A DNA stretch of 64,000 bases from assembly GCF_000264905.1 (NCBI RefSeq), contig NW_006763142.1, positions 1,310,760 through 1,374,759 on the forward strand, written 5' to 3'. Numbering within the stretch: position 1 is the first letter of the stretch; every line of letters starts with the position of its first letter. Both the position numbers and the translations under genes were made by a program. Origin of the DNA: Stereum hirsutum FP-91666 SS1. Its lineage: Eukaryota; Basidiomycota; Agaricomycetes; Russulales; Stereaceae. This document shows positions 10,264 through 22,921 of this stretch, one piece after another. Below the pieces are notes generated by a model. It was not told the DNA's origin. It ran no database searches and saw only the letters and a program-made list of their open reading frames with translations.

Positions 10264-10575
10264 TAATCGTCATGGTGAGTGGATCTTCACAATACCAACC
10301 GCAATCCCGATTTCCTCTTTTCCTTGCGCGGCTCCTGACGACGTGGTTGTAGCAGACCTCCTGTATGATCATCTTTCCACGAAATCCACCTCGTGTCCTC
10401 GACCCGTTCCGTCACTGTGAGGTCTCTTTTTATAGTTTTGTCATAGCTATCGATCTGCTTTGCGTGTATCTTTCCGTCAATCTTTGACGAATCATAATTA
10501 TCTATAATCAATACGTCCATCTGATCAACCGAAAACCATAGAGATTCGAAGATAGTTGACACAAGACAGATGATA
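10264..10575. repeat. 3' flank of paralog 3, second copy of 5588-5921
   Basis: Nearly identical to 5588-5921. It joins the small gene to the DUF4246 tail and defines the duplicated unit together with 9626-11281. Confidence 0.8.
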
Positions 10576-12905
10576 TCAATGCTCGCACAGAGAGAAGGTA
10601 GTCGAACTAAACCAGTCGTTGTTACTGTCCACAAAAACCTTCCTTTCATCCATCAACTCCTCCCTCATCTTCTTCGCCTCCTCCATCCCAATCGGCCAAT
10701 CTTCCACCATGTTCTCAATCTCCATTCCCACCTCTGCCGGCAGCTTCTCAAAGATATTCGTCTTCCGTATCTCCTCGCTCCACCAGTCCCGCCTCTGACA
10801 CGGGACGTTCTGTGTCGAGATGATCTGGATATGCGGGTCGACGAGGAAGAGCGCTAGAATCTTGCGGTGTCCAGGCTTCGTGGGGTCGGCGAGACGGAAG
10901 GGTTGGACGCGGTGTTGGAGGACGTTGGGAAAGGTGATGAGACGGCCTTCCTTCGTCAATACGCCGCCAAGTTCTTGGACGCTGGGTTCATCATTCTGGC
11001 AACCGAAAATAGTAGGAAGCCAGGCATGGTCCTCTTGTTCGTAGTCCATGTCGATGGTATCTGAGTCGGACTGTTGACGGAATGAAAGGTGACTGTCCGT
11101 AATGTTGTCGCAGTCGTAATAGTAGATAGCCGTCGCGCAGATGTGCTCGTTCTAGAATGTCAATAATGATCAGGGAGCTTGCTGAGATGCAACGGACGAG
11201 CGTCGGAAACCCACAAGCTGTCCTTCAACATGCCAGCTTCCACCGTCATACGTCGGCTTCTCCGGCGTAAGCTGGATATTGGCCAACTTCACGATCACCT
11301 GCAAATCCTTCTCTGGGAAGTCGTTCTCAAGGTCAACAGCCTCATCCTCGTCACCTTCCGGAGGCTCAAACTCCTCCGGCTCCGGCTTGCACAAGTTCTC
11401 CCGTCTCCAGGCCTCTTGTCTCGCAGTGTAAACGTCGTCTTCTTCGTCATCTTCCATGGCTGGCTCGTCTTCGCCACCGTAGTCGGGACCATCGAAAGTG
11501 ATACGAGCGGGGTTGATCTCTCCGCGACCGCCGTTGGCATGAAGAGCTGTGAGTGTTCGGTTCCATAGAGGGATGGTGCTGGTGATGATCTCTTCGATGA
11601 TGCCGTAGAGATCCTTGTGGTGTTGAGGATGCAGATTGTTGATGTAGCTCGTGATCCTGGGTCAGCGCAAGTCAATATCGTCCATGAGCGATATATATAT
11701 GAGCGAGTATATACTACGAGCCGGAATATACTCACTTCGCCACACCTTCCGTCAATTTGACCTGGCAGGGAAGCCATTGGAACTTGCGGCTCCACGGAGT
11801 AGGATGAGGGTAGGCACTGAGGCGTTCCGCTTCATGTTCGTCTTCTGAGATGAAATCGCACTCCTTCGCAGAAGGAACAGGAAGGACGACACCCTCACCA
11901 CATCGACGGATGCATTCGTCGATGCCACAAATGCTATCGGGTAGTATCCGGGTCTTCCCATAAACGAGAGGGAATAGGGACGGATGAACGAGATCCAAGA
12001 CCTGATACCGCGTTAGCAATCGCAACCACCACCCTTTCGATAGACTGAAGTCAGGAGTCACCTTCTCGTCAGAGCCAGGATGCCAATCCTTGTACTTCTC
12101 CGGAACGTCTTCCAGAGATACCACAGCGGCTTTGAGCTCCTCCTTCAGCTCGTCCGTGATAGCAGAGTCCGATTTCACGACGTCCCCGTCGAAAGCGACG
12201 ACGTATCCCTGCTCTTCGAACAGCTCGGTCTTCCAGCGGAGTTCCTCGATGCAGTAGTCCACCATGGACTCCGTTATATCGATTCCTGGTGTGGCAAGTG
12301 CTTCGGCTTTCCACTTGTCGGAAATCTCGTCGTCGAAGACCTTTAACACGTTTCGAAGGAGGCGGTTGAACATCGGGTGTGAATATAAGTGTTTTTCGAT
12401 GAAGCCTTACCTTCTCTTCCCACCCAGGCTTGTCTGTCAACTGATTCATGAGACGCATCATCGTGATTTCTCGCAAGGTGAGCAGGGGGGCCCTGGTTCC
12501 ACAGTACTGAGGACGAAATATTCTAAGAACAACGAGAAGGCGAAGAACCTACGTTTCTTGATCGGGACCACCGAGAGCGTTTCTGAACCTGCAGCGACAA
12601 TCCCATCTCGTTAGCCTGTGGTCACATCCTGCGGGCGATAGTCTCGGAGTGAAAGGAAGTACCAGTGGGAGGAAGACTCACAGGGGTTCTCCATCTCCTT
12701 GCATAGGGTAGGTAACCTGTTGACTCTGGAACGTCGGAGGACCAAGAGAGCGATGTACTGTCCGTTCCGGTTGCGGTTCGAAGTTGACCGGCAGGCCAAA
12801 CCCCGGAAGCGTATATGGACCAGGTTGCGGGAGCTCGAGTTTGTGGATCGGTTCTGGAGGGGGAGTTCTCTCCCTAGGGTCCGCAGAGAATACGCCAAAA
12901 CTCAT
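10576..12905 (-). CDS. DUF4246 family protein (putative 2OG-Fe(II)-type oxygenase), intact copy A
   Basis: Seven exons: 12905-12682, 12588-12553, 12492-12411, 12340-12062, 12001-11736, 11656-11215 and 11151-10576, giving 634 residues in frame. Recognised as the fungal DUF4246 family from MVDYCIEELRWKTE, WLPCQVKLTEGVAKITSYIN, VKLANIQLTPEKPTYDGG and FPNVLQHRVQPF. The biochemical role is not established. Inference: His438-x-Glu440 (WHVEGQ), His523 (LQHRV) and Arg539 (PGHRK) have the order expected of an iron- and 2-oxoglutarate-binding jelly-roll core. No signal peptide. The acceptor for exon 3 (CCAG at 12493) is chosen because it alone keeps the frame shared with copy B. Neighbour: small paralog 3, tail to tail. 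Confidence 0.9.
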
Positions 12906-13781
12906 CTCAAACGAGACCTCGAAGGCGGCGGGCGTGGTGGCTGTAAGTCGAGAAGAGACCGTTAGTCCAAGAGGAGCTCTGGTTTGCCTCAGACTAGTAG
13001 TGGGTCGTTGGGAATAGAGATGTCGATCATGTCGAGCTCACGGATGCTGAGTTATATACGCGTGCTGGTCTCTGCAAGACTTGTGGCAGACAGGAGCAGG
13101 ACTCAGAATGACTTGACCGGTGACTACTCTCCGCTAGCGAGACTTCTTGGTTTGATGCGTGATGGCGGGCACGGCGATGGTCAGCCGTCTGCGACTCTGC
13201 ATGGAAGCAAAATTCCTGGGTTCATCGTGCGCCACGACGCCCGACGTTGTTTGGCGGTGCTCGTCACGTTCAAGTTCCGGGACCGATTTGATTTTCTGGC
13301 GGGTTCAAGTTGGCCGCGGCGTTGCATAGGGGCGGAGCTCTAAATCCAAGTTAAGTATGTCACCAACTTCAACTATAAGCCCCCAGAACGAGCCAACGCC
13401 AGCCGAGAAGAGGATAGAACAGAGCCAAATCGTCCAAAATGACCTGGAATGCACAAGTTTAGCTCGAGGGAGATAACCAAGACACGGCAGTGGACCTACT
13501 GTGAGCACTTAGAGTTGACTTAAAGTGACAGTCTCTGTCCAGACTAGGGTGAACGACGAGATCGAGATCGAGAATGTTTGACGTTAGCAGAAATACATAG
13601 TGTAGAATACATATCAGCGATGCGAGCGGAATCAACAGCATGAGACATGAGTGAGTATATTGAGACTGATTATAACCATGTTGAGAGTAGACGTGTTCGT
13701 GTTCGAAAGATATATAGAATAGAGGCAGAGAGAGAGAGACAGAATAATCCAAGGTCAGGGAGGAAGAAATGTGTAGAAGCA
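12906..13781. other. Intergenic: DUF4246 copy A promoter and GCN2 3' region
   Basis: No supportable gene; short ORFs here lack homology and codon bias. It holds the upstream region of copy A (minus strand start at 12905) and the probable 3' UTR of GCN2. Confidence 0.5.
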
Positions 13782-16700
13782 TCAGAGAGTGAGAAGCGCG
13801 ACACGTTCGTCTCGAACAGCAAACAATAACACAAAACGATGACCATCTGCGCGCTTACGAGCGACAGACTCTCGGACTTGATACGCGTAACCGGGAGATT
13901 GTGGTGTTGAGAAACTAGCTGCGATAGATTTGTAAGCCTCATCGTCCGTGACCCAGTTGGAGGACTTGGCCATGGAGTCAAAGACGGAAGCGGAGACGTC
14001 CACAGCGATAACGGGTAATCCACTCTGCACGGCAGTCTTGATCTGAACACCCATCTCGAAAGCTGAAGGTGATATGTCAGAATTATGGTTAAAAGGTATG
14101 ATGACAAGGAAATTAACCTCTATCCAAGAAAATCTGCTTCGTCTGTTTTCGCTGCTTCTTGGTGTCCACAGGAAGTACAAGTTGAACCTCGGGAGCATTG
14201 CCGGTATCCTTGGACTGGACGGGACCTTGATAGGCTTCAGATACAGCAGGTGCACCCGACGTGGTCGCATCGATGCGTTTCTGCTCCGATATCTGTTGTT
14301 GCAACCACCCGACCAGTTCCTGTCGTGAAACTGAAGAGTCACATGGACAGATGAGTGAATGGCCGATGCAAAATCCATGAGAAGGAACGTACTGTCATGC
14401 TCGGTTCTCTTCAGGATACTCTTGACGCGGAAAGCAGGCTGATCTCGACGCATACCGCGAGGACGTGGCCAGACTGTGAACCTACAGAAAGTCCTTCAGC
14501 ACAAGGACGGAAGCGTCGGAAACGGGAATACGTACAAGATACCCTCCCTGTTGCAGAGATCGTAGTGGTTCTCATGCTCACGGTCAGGAAGACCGGACTC
14601 ATACATAACATCGGCGCTGATGTTGTTACGCCACAGTAGTGCAGCAACCTCCAGCCTATCGTTCAGGTACCCTGGTTGATATGAGACAACATAGACGTCG
14701 CATCGACGAGGACTCCAGAAGCCGAACGATCGTTGCTCCTTGAATAATGTTTTCACCGAGACGGCTTGGAAGGATGCAAGGGCCACTAGGATCTTCTCCA
14801 GAGAGATTTGTAGACCGACAGCACATACAGGATCGCCTTTCAACTTAGGAGCAGAGTACTTGGAGATAAGGTGGTCGTATCTGTAAATGACTTCGATGAG
14901 GACGCGCGGTAAATGGGTATGCAGGGGAAAACGGACCTTCCAGAGGTAGCAAGAACATCGCCGTGCTTGTTCCGTCGCACGACTTCGAAATAGATACCAT
15001 CCTTGAAGAGGGATTTACGGTCGCTGATCATCATCGGATGGAAGATGATACGTCGTGAAACGCCAGCGATGACCGCATATTGGATAGCCTTCTTGATCTC
15101 GTCTGCAGCAAGCGCAGTCAGGGCGTGTAGATGAGGCGAAACCTTCTCTAGTCTGGATAGGAGGCCGTCCACGTCGTCGTCTGTGTGTAAAATGCTGTTA
15201 ATGCAGGGGAGATGATGTATTAGGATGGGATACGTACCGGCATCATTCAGAACCTCCAGCTCATCGACGGTCGTTCGCATCAAGCCACTCTTCAATAGAG
15301 CAGACCGCTTCTGAGCCCAACTAGACCTCGTCTGCGTGAGGATCTCGACGACGGCGGAACGAATATCATCGGGGATGCGGTTGAGAGCTATATCGATGAC
15401 TACGCAGACCAACATGAGAGCTGTGGCCTTTGTCGAAGAAAGGAAAACGTACTCTTGGAATGCGAGATATGTATGTCATAGTATTGGCTGAGATTCGGGA
15501 ACGAGTTGAGACATTCGTGCATAATGATCATGGCCTCTGCACTGGCCGCACTTCCGCCGTTCGCGAGATCCGTCGTGATGATGTCGAACACAGCGGCTTT
15601 CGAAACCCGAGGATGACCGGTACCAACGCTGAAAGCAAAAATACACGTCAGCATCATCCGCTGCGTTGAAAGGAAGACAGAAAACCTACTTCGGTCGGTA
15701 GATATCACCGATGTGAAACCTCTTTATCCTCTGGGTATTTGTGCGCGCGGCCAAGCGAGCGAATGGGACGAGCGCGTTATCCGGCAGCGATACTACTTCT
15801 CCATGATGGTCCAGGAGCAAAGCCCGGTTGGCTTTCTCGTCGTTCTTAGCGACTGGTATGAGAAGCGGTGGTTCCATGTCGACAGCACCATGCAAGCGGA
15901 AGATGTCAGACAGAGTGTCGTACACGACGCTGGTGAGAGTGGCATGTTCGGGGTATTCGACCTCTTTGTCGTACATCACGGTGCTGATGTCTCTGGGTGG
16001 TTCGTCGAAAAGTGCCTGCAATGCGGCCTGATGATGGGGTGAATCGTGCTTGGCTTGTACAGATCATCAGCGATTGAGTAAATCATGTTGAAAAATGTAT
16101 AGTTACCCATCATTTGGATTGCATCCTTGAAATATTCGTCCTCGAGCCTTGGAGGTAAGAGGCCACTTTGCGAAAGGTCCAGCGCTGACGGCCTCTCCGC
16201 AGGATCGTGGTGAAGGAGCCAGGTGATGACTTTAAAGCGTAATCAGGTGAGGCATCTTGGCCGAAAGGATGGTGGTAGGCTTACTCTGTCTCTGCCGCGT
16301 TCGAAGTGTGTCCCAGTCATGTGGGAACACGATCTCCGGCTTACGCAAATTCTCGATAACAGCGATACGTTCTGCACCTGTGGAAAAGAAGTAGTTCATC
16401 TCGAAGAATACGATCTAGAAAACTAGTAATCAGCACGGTACATTATCGCAGTCAAAGCAAACTTACGCCAAGGCTATACATGTCCGCCTTGGTGTGATTT
16501 CTTGGTCCTTTCTTGCGGGACAAGATCTCAGGCGCGATGTACAACCGTGTCCCAACCTCTATGATCTCAAACTGAGTATTCGACTACGCAGAACCGATAG
16601 CAAAACACAAACCTAGCGTCATGTCGGCCTCGGTAGATGTGATGTGAGGAGACACATCGGATGGATCGACAGCTGCACTGGTGGTGGCAAGACCGAAATC

Positions 16701-19700
16701 ACCAACTAGCGGGAGTAGAAGTTGGTTTAGAACTAGCATAGATGGTACAATGTCGACTACAAACTTGCCTTTGCAGTCGCCTTTGCTGTCTATGAAGATA
16801 TTGGTCAATTTGATATCGCGGTGTAACTGGCGGAGTAGCACATATTGAGTCAGCATCTTGAAAAGCATAATCACACTAGGATGTCTTACGATTCCCATGC
16901 TGTCCATATGCATGAGGGCGTCCACCAGCTGTTGCAACAGCCGCCAGCCATCATCTTCCGTCAAGCCCTCAGCGATGCGCTAGGTCCAATGATCAGTATA
17001 ACTTTCGTACACTGAGCTAATGGACAAACCCACCTCCTTCAATGTCTGACGCTCGACAAATTCCTAAAAAGCGTAAGATATTAACTCTGGGACCCGTCAC
17101 CCAAAGACGACCAAGACTCACCATCTGGATATATAGCGTCCTCGAAACTGCAGGCACAGGTGTCGCTGGCCTACCAAACACTTCTCCGTTCCTTTCCGGA
17201 CTAACCAGCCTCGCCATCAGATGTCCCGTCCCCGGTGGTCTCAACAAGCCGTTCCTATTCCCGTTCGACGTTCCATTCATGATCGCGCTCGCACCTGCAT
17301 TCAGCCCTCGCAGAGCCATCTGGTCCTTCAACACACTATCCGCATTCGGCGTTCCAACATCGAAATCATCCATCCCGGCGCCATCCATGGATCCTAACCC
17401 TACCCCTACCCCGTTCCTGCTCCCGTTCCTCCCACCCTTCCAAGGCGCCTCATCGAACACATCCAACTCCTGCTCATCACTAAACTCCTCGTCGCTCGGG
17501 ATCATCCTCTCCCCCGACCCGGAAGACGTAAAATGGATACTGGGAAACGACGTCCCGCTGTTATTATTGTCCCGATCGAAATCGTTATAATCGACCGTAT
17601 ACGGATCCGTCGAGCCCTCCCGGAAGAACCTACGCTGTTTCACCCTCTTCTTATGCGTCGTCGTGGACTTCTGCCTGCGCGAGCTTCCGTCGTGACTGTT
17701 GGGAACGGAAGTCATCCCGTCGTCCGTCCCTTCCGAGCCAGACTCCGAGTCTGATTCATCACCGTCACCGTCAGAGAGACCGTCAGAGTCATCGTCGGGG
17801 GCACCGATGGAAGGAGGGCCGGAGCCAGATTCAGAGCTGGATAGGGAGTCGTCGTTGAGCGGAGAATGGTACTCAATCCAGGCGGTCGAATACCGGACGA
17901 TAGAGCGGTGGTTGAGCCTTGATAGAGCGTGAACTTCACGCAAAATCTTCGCGTCGCTTTCTGGGTATCTGAGTTTGACCTTCTTGACTATATACGATCG
18001 GGTTCAAGTCATTCAATCAAATCGGACGGCAGAGTACGCGAGTCTGGGCGGAAGCTAGAGCAAGGAGGAAGAAACGCACCGGCATAGATAGCACCATCCA
18101 GCTTATTCTTCGCCTTAACGACAGACCCAAACGCACCTCTCCCAAGCAACTCCAGCTCCTCCCAATCATCTTTCCACCGACTATCCTTCTTCGGCTGGAT
18201 GACCGCCGCAGGCCTGAAATAATCAATCTCGGGCGAACTGTTATAGTTCATAGTCTGTGGTGTCTTCGGGCCTGGGGTAAGACCTGGCAAGTTCAGCATT
18301 GCTCTGTCAGCCTAGTAAAGGTAAACCGAGATGCTCATCACGTACTAGATATCGGGATAGCTGCGGTCTTCGTCTTGCTGTGAAATGCGGAATCTAGATC
18401 TGCGAGGATGGTTGCAGGAGAAACGGCCTTCTTAGGCGAGAGCATACTCTTCGCGTGGCGTTGTAACGAGTCCGACATGACAGCTAGAGTAACACGATGC
18501 ATGTGAGCCACTAAGGATCTGGGCGGAAAGTGGGAAAGAGTAAATACGCACAAGCTTTCATGGCGCTCTGGGCGTCAGGAAACCGGTTGACGACGTCCAG
18601 GCCGAGGAGCATCTGCAGCAGAATGATTCCCACGCAATGCAAGTCTCGACTGCGAGTGTAGACCAAGGCAGAATCCAATGCGTCCTTCCCGAGCCTAATT
18701 CCGTGAAAGTCCATTCGCATGATCCATTAGCAAGTTATCATCAACGCCCCGAATGTACGCTCGCTCATGCAGATCATGCTGAACGTCAAGGAGAAAGAAT
18801 ACGCACCATTCCTGCGGTAAATTGAAGTATCCGATAACGCTTGAAATGTCGTTCCCAAACGGATTCGATCGATGCAGATCCAACAAACGCATATAATACG
18901 CCGCCTTGCCCACCTTCACCACCTTCGACTGTCCCTGACCTGGGGCTTCCGTCCGGTTTGCGAGTCCTATGAAATGGGTGGTGAGACCGCGATGGACGAG
19001 TTCCCCAGAGTGGATTGCTTGAAGGCCGGAGAGGATTTGCACGAGGTAGTCCTAGACCGACCGACAGGGCAACTGGATTAGAAGTAGTAGACAAAGTATT
19101 GGAGAGAGAACATACAGTCGCGCGCTCCTCCCGTAGGGCATCGCAATCCTCCAAAACATCGTGGAGGGTCATCGACGGCCTCTGTTCCAGGAGGATGGCC
19201 AGCTTTGGAGGACCGGAGAAGGGGAGCGTGAGCTTGACGGCGTAGACGCTGAGGAGGTTGACATGGCGGATGTTGATCAGCTTCTGGAGCTCGTTCTCGG
19301 CTTGTCTGAGTTTCTTCTTTCCTATGTGGAGCGAGGTATAAATGTGAGTACAGTCATGGTAGCAAAGGTGTAAACATGAACAATGATGACCAGATGGGAC
19401 GGCAGGATAGGAGGAAGGAAGTACCTTGGGTTGTAGCGTAGTAACTCGCGTCGAAGGTGATGACGTGCACTTCGAGAGGAAGCGTAGCGTTGGCATCTTC
19501 ACAGACCGGATCTGCCAAATACATCATGCCCAAACACTCTGTCCAGGTTTAAAAATTACCCGTCAATCAGCAAACCTATGACCCGTATCTTTCTGCCAGC
19601 CCGAAGGAAACATCGAAAACACACCTTTCCTCGGATGAAACAACTTCACCGTATCAAACCTAATCCCCGCAATCTCCACCTCCATATCAAAACTCTGCGT

Positions 19701-21412
19701 CAACACATCCTCTGAAACGACCACCGCTCCTCCTGCTCCTCCTCCTCCTATCCCTCCATCCTCGTCTCCCGGAACCTCCGTGGAATCTGTCGCATTTGAT
19801 TCCGCTCTTTCCCTCGTTTGCTGCTGCTGGTTATGTATCCGAGCCCATTGTTCTCTCTCTTTTTGTTGCCGCTGGACGTCGAGGCGGATCTGTTCGTTGA
19901 AGTGTTCGGCTTGGATGCGGGCGAGCTCGCGTTGGTGTTCGGCCTCGACTGCTTCTTGTTCACGTTTCGCCTGATGGACATAAATACCACCGTCAACTCC
20001 AGCGTTACTTGAGGTGTGTTGTGAATAGGAGAGGGCAGAGTAGCAGGAAGGGAAGAGATAGATACGGAAATAAGAAAATGTACGCACCCTCTCCTCCTCG
20101 ACGGCACGCTTGTTCATTTCAGTCGCTAGTGAGCCTACGATCTCCTTCGGAGGAGTAACATTCGCGGATATCCAGTCTTGTGCGTGGCAAGCGATCTGGT
20201 TGGATGAGAATGAGTTGAATTACGGTAATTGGTTTTGGTTCAGAGGTCGAGTCATGAGAAGCGCGAACTATGACGACGAGTCATAACGAAAAGAAGGAGA
20301 CAGAATGAAGGCGAATTGGTGGGAACGAAGTGCGTTTGTGACCACCGGATGATCTTTGGGACACGTATGAGGATATTTGGTGACTCAGAGGAACATCGTA
20401 AGTGGACAGAAACAGTGGGGAAGATTCGAGAATCTTCCGGGTGTTTTGCAAAAGACAGTCAACACAACCTCGAAGGGGGCCGAAATCGGCCGTCAAACGG
20501 TAAGAAAGAGGTCCGGAAAGGCAACGGCTGATATCGAAAATATCCAGCGCCTGAAATTTGTGTGGCGTGTGGCGCTTCCGCACAAACCGGAAGTCTCGTT
20601 CATCAACTTCATGCGAACACACTCTTATGCGACAGATACACCCGAAGCACAGTAACTCTGGCGATGGGATCACCATATCTAAGAAACACCGTCTGTCTGG
20701 ATTTGTGGCCACGATAGTGTCATCTCCGACCACGATGGTATCGCCTCCCAAGCACGATAATATCATCTCCCAACCACGAAAGTTCCTCCAGCATGACCAA
20801 AGCACAATGCACTCTTCGATTTTATATCAACCAGCTCGACTTTTGATCTCCTAAAAGTCTCAGACTTATTTTACCGACCTGCACGGAGAGTGAAGAGCGG
20901 TCGCCACACCTTCTCTGTTGGCGTACGCAAGACCAAGCGCAGACTTCGACGAAAATGAGAACGGAAAACTCACATCGTGAACTGCCTCAGACCCCTTGCG
21001 CACCTTAGCCTCTGCGTGGATAGCGTTCGATAACTTCGAGACTTGCTCGTGTGACAAACCCTTGATCGGTTGTTGTATCGTGAATGTGGCGTATGTGTTC
21101 GTGGGATAAGTCTTGGGAAATCTATGCAACAGATGAGCAGAGCAGAAATACAGGAATAAAAAGGAAACGCACACGACGTGTAGGTGAAAGTATACTTTGG
21201 ATGCATGTTCCTCGAGTGGATGTGCTACCTTGATGATAAATTCGTGAAGCCTGGCGGCTCCCTGCATGCACCTCTCAGCACGCAATCCTCTTTACCAATT
21301 GAAAAACACACACCTTCCATGCCTTTGGAGGCGGACATTCGATGAAATCATCGCCGTATATCGACTTTAGTACGGTAAGTTCTGATTCTTGTAGTTCTGC
21401 TGTAGATTCCAT
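13782..21412 (-). CDS. GCN2: eIF2-alpha kinase Gcn2 (general amino-acid control)
   Basis: A single large multi-exon gene of roughly 1,600 residues. It phosphorylates eIF2-alpha when uncharged tRNA accumulates. Domains in order on the minus strand: RWD (21412-20974 and 20195-20100, Gcn1 binding), a charged Glu/Gln/Arg helix (about 19970-19790), pseudokinase (about 19540-18370), active kinase, HisRS-like domain (about 16020-14400) and C-terminal domain (to 13782). Kinase motifs seen: glycine loop GRGAFGSV near 18130, YAVKKV, HRDIK at 16805-16822, DFGLA at 16689-16703, GTRLYIAPEIL near 16530. Between the kinase N-lobe strands is the long Ser/Asp/Gly-rich insert typical of Gcn2 (about 17870-17130). 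The last exon appears to end at LLTL; a donor-like GTAAG a little upstream leaves some doubt about the final residues. Confidence 0.93.
20196..20973 (-). other. Unusually long (778 bp) GCN2 intron inside the RWD domain
   Basis: The donor follows GSEAVHD (20974) and the acceptor precedes IACHAQDW (20195); joining them gives the uninterrupted RWD C-terminal helix. Other introns here are mostly 50-130 bp. The intron contains a short CCACGAT-type direct-repeat stretch near 20710-20780 and no coding exon that I can support. Confidence 0.75.
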
Positions 21413-22807
21413 CCTTCGAGTCGCGAGAAGATGGCGAGAAGAGAGCACGGTTGGTAGTGGCGAGTGATACTTGAGAAGGGGAGGGCCCAGTGGACCTCGG
21501 CAGCTCAAGCGGCCATGGCTCTTTGTCCTACAAAAAAGACAAGGGGATGTGTCGTGTGTCCGGAGAGGAGATGGAGGTCAGGAGCAAAGCCTGTTTAGAT
21601 ATAAACGGCTGCCTCCTTATGTCGTAAGAGGACTCCGGACACCGCTTTGAACAGAGTCACGACGAGTCAGGATGGGGTCCTCTCATTTTCGTTCTCAACC
21701 ATCCAACAACCATCATGACCGCGGTGCATGGTGCGCGACGGCCTGCGCCTTTTACTGCTTTTGTGCTTTCGTATGTCTATTTTGCGAACGTTCCTGCGCT
21801 GCGTGTTTCTATAGAACTTCCTCTGCTCTGATTGCCGTACAACATCGCCTGCAGGGCACCCTCAAGGCCAACACGTTTCTCATCCTGTTCTTCTCTGGGC
21901 TTCAAACGCAGCGATTTGCTCGCAGGCTCATTGTCCTTCAACAGATCCTGTGCTTCTCTCTTACATGCTTTTGTTCTCCAAGTTTTTTAGGCTTGCACGA
22001 AGCTGTGGAGACAACGTTCAAGGAGAGAAGGGGAGAGAAAGGGTTTTTCGAATTCATGTATCACCATGGGCCTAGATCTACACAATCGTGCGTCTTTCTA
22101 TGAATACAAGCTCTGCATACACTCGTCAAAGCGGCATTCAAGGAGTCGGCTTTCTTTGCTGCCTCGAGGAGTTCATCATATGTGCGAGATGGGTGTATTC
22201 TTGGACCTGGATAAATGAGACGCGACGGATATGAGGATCTTCATGAGTGTTCTCACTACAGGATTCCATGCACACTCTAGAGTTCAGTTATAGGACAATC
22301 ATGACTGTGAGTCGTGCCATTTGGAGACAGGTCAGCTAAAATAGTCGCCGCCCATCTCTAGTTTTCCAATATGCGAAACGTTTGGTTTTGTAAATATCGC
22401 CGATTGAGTGCAGCGTATCGTGCAATGGTGACCGAATCCACTCGGCTTGGTCTAGTCATGGAGGTCTGCGATTTTGAGATCTCTCCGAAGTTTACCCCTG
22501 TCGTTTCGGAATACTTGCGCCACCCATGCACGCCGGCGCCACACATCATAAAGCGGATCGTCTACTTGAACTTCCAGGCTGATCCTCGTGACACGATCCC
22601 GTTTGTGCATTGCCCACAACAATGGCGTCAATCTCCAACATGATAAGTATTTCCTTTACTCTCTCCTAGCCCCTTTAGTCACACCATCCTCGTCATCATT
22701 CCCATATAAGCTTCCTCTTACAGAGCGCTGCTTTTTCAGCCTCAGCTGATGACACAGCGCTACAACGAACTGCGTAACTTCCGTACCGCTTTCAAAGAGG
22801 AGTGTGG
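21413..22807. other. Intergenic between GCN2 and the GST gene
   Basis: About 1.4 kb of divergent promoter space. Short ORFs (for example at 21672-22103) are Cys/Phe-rich without recognisable homology. I see no gene. Confidence 0.5.
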
Positions 22808-22815
22808 TATAAAAG
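22808..22815 (+). promoter_or_regulatory. TATA box of the glutathionyl-hydroquinone reductase gene
   Basis: TATAAAAG at 22808-22815, about 107 bp before the ATG, in a suitable promoter position. Confidence 0.55.
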
Positions 22816-22921
22816 GGACTCGCACTCTTCACCTCGACTCCACCATTGGATCAAGTCCCTATCCCTGTTGTCATATCCTTCATAGCTGCTCTCCACTAGC
22901 ACCCCTTGTATAACGAACGCC

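Noticed and set aside
21672..22103. 143-codon open reading frame
   Set aside because: Cys/Phe-rich random-looking composition, no recognised domain and no promoter or intron support.
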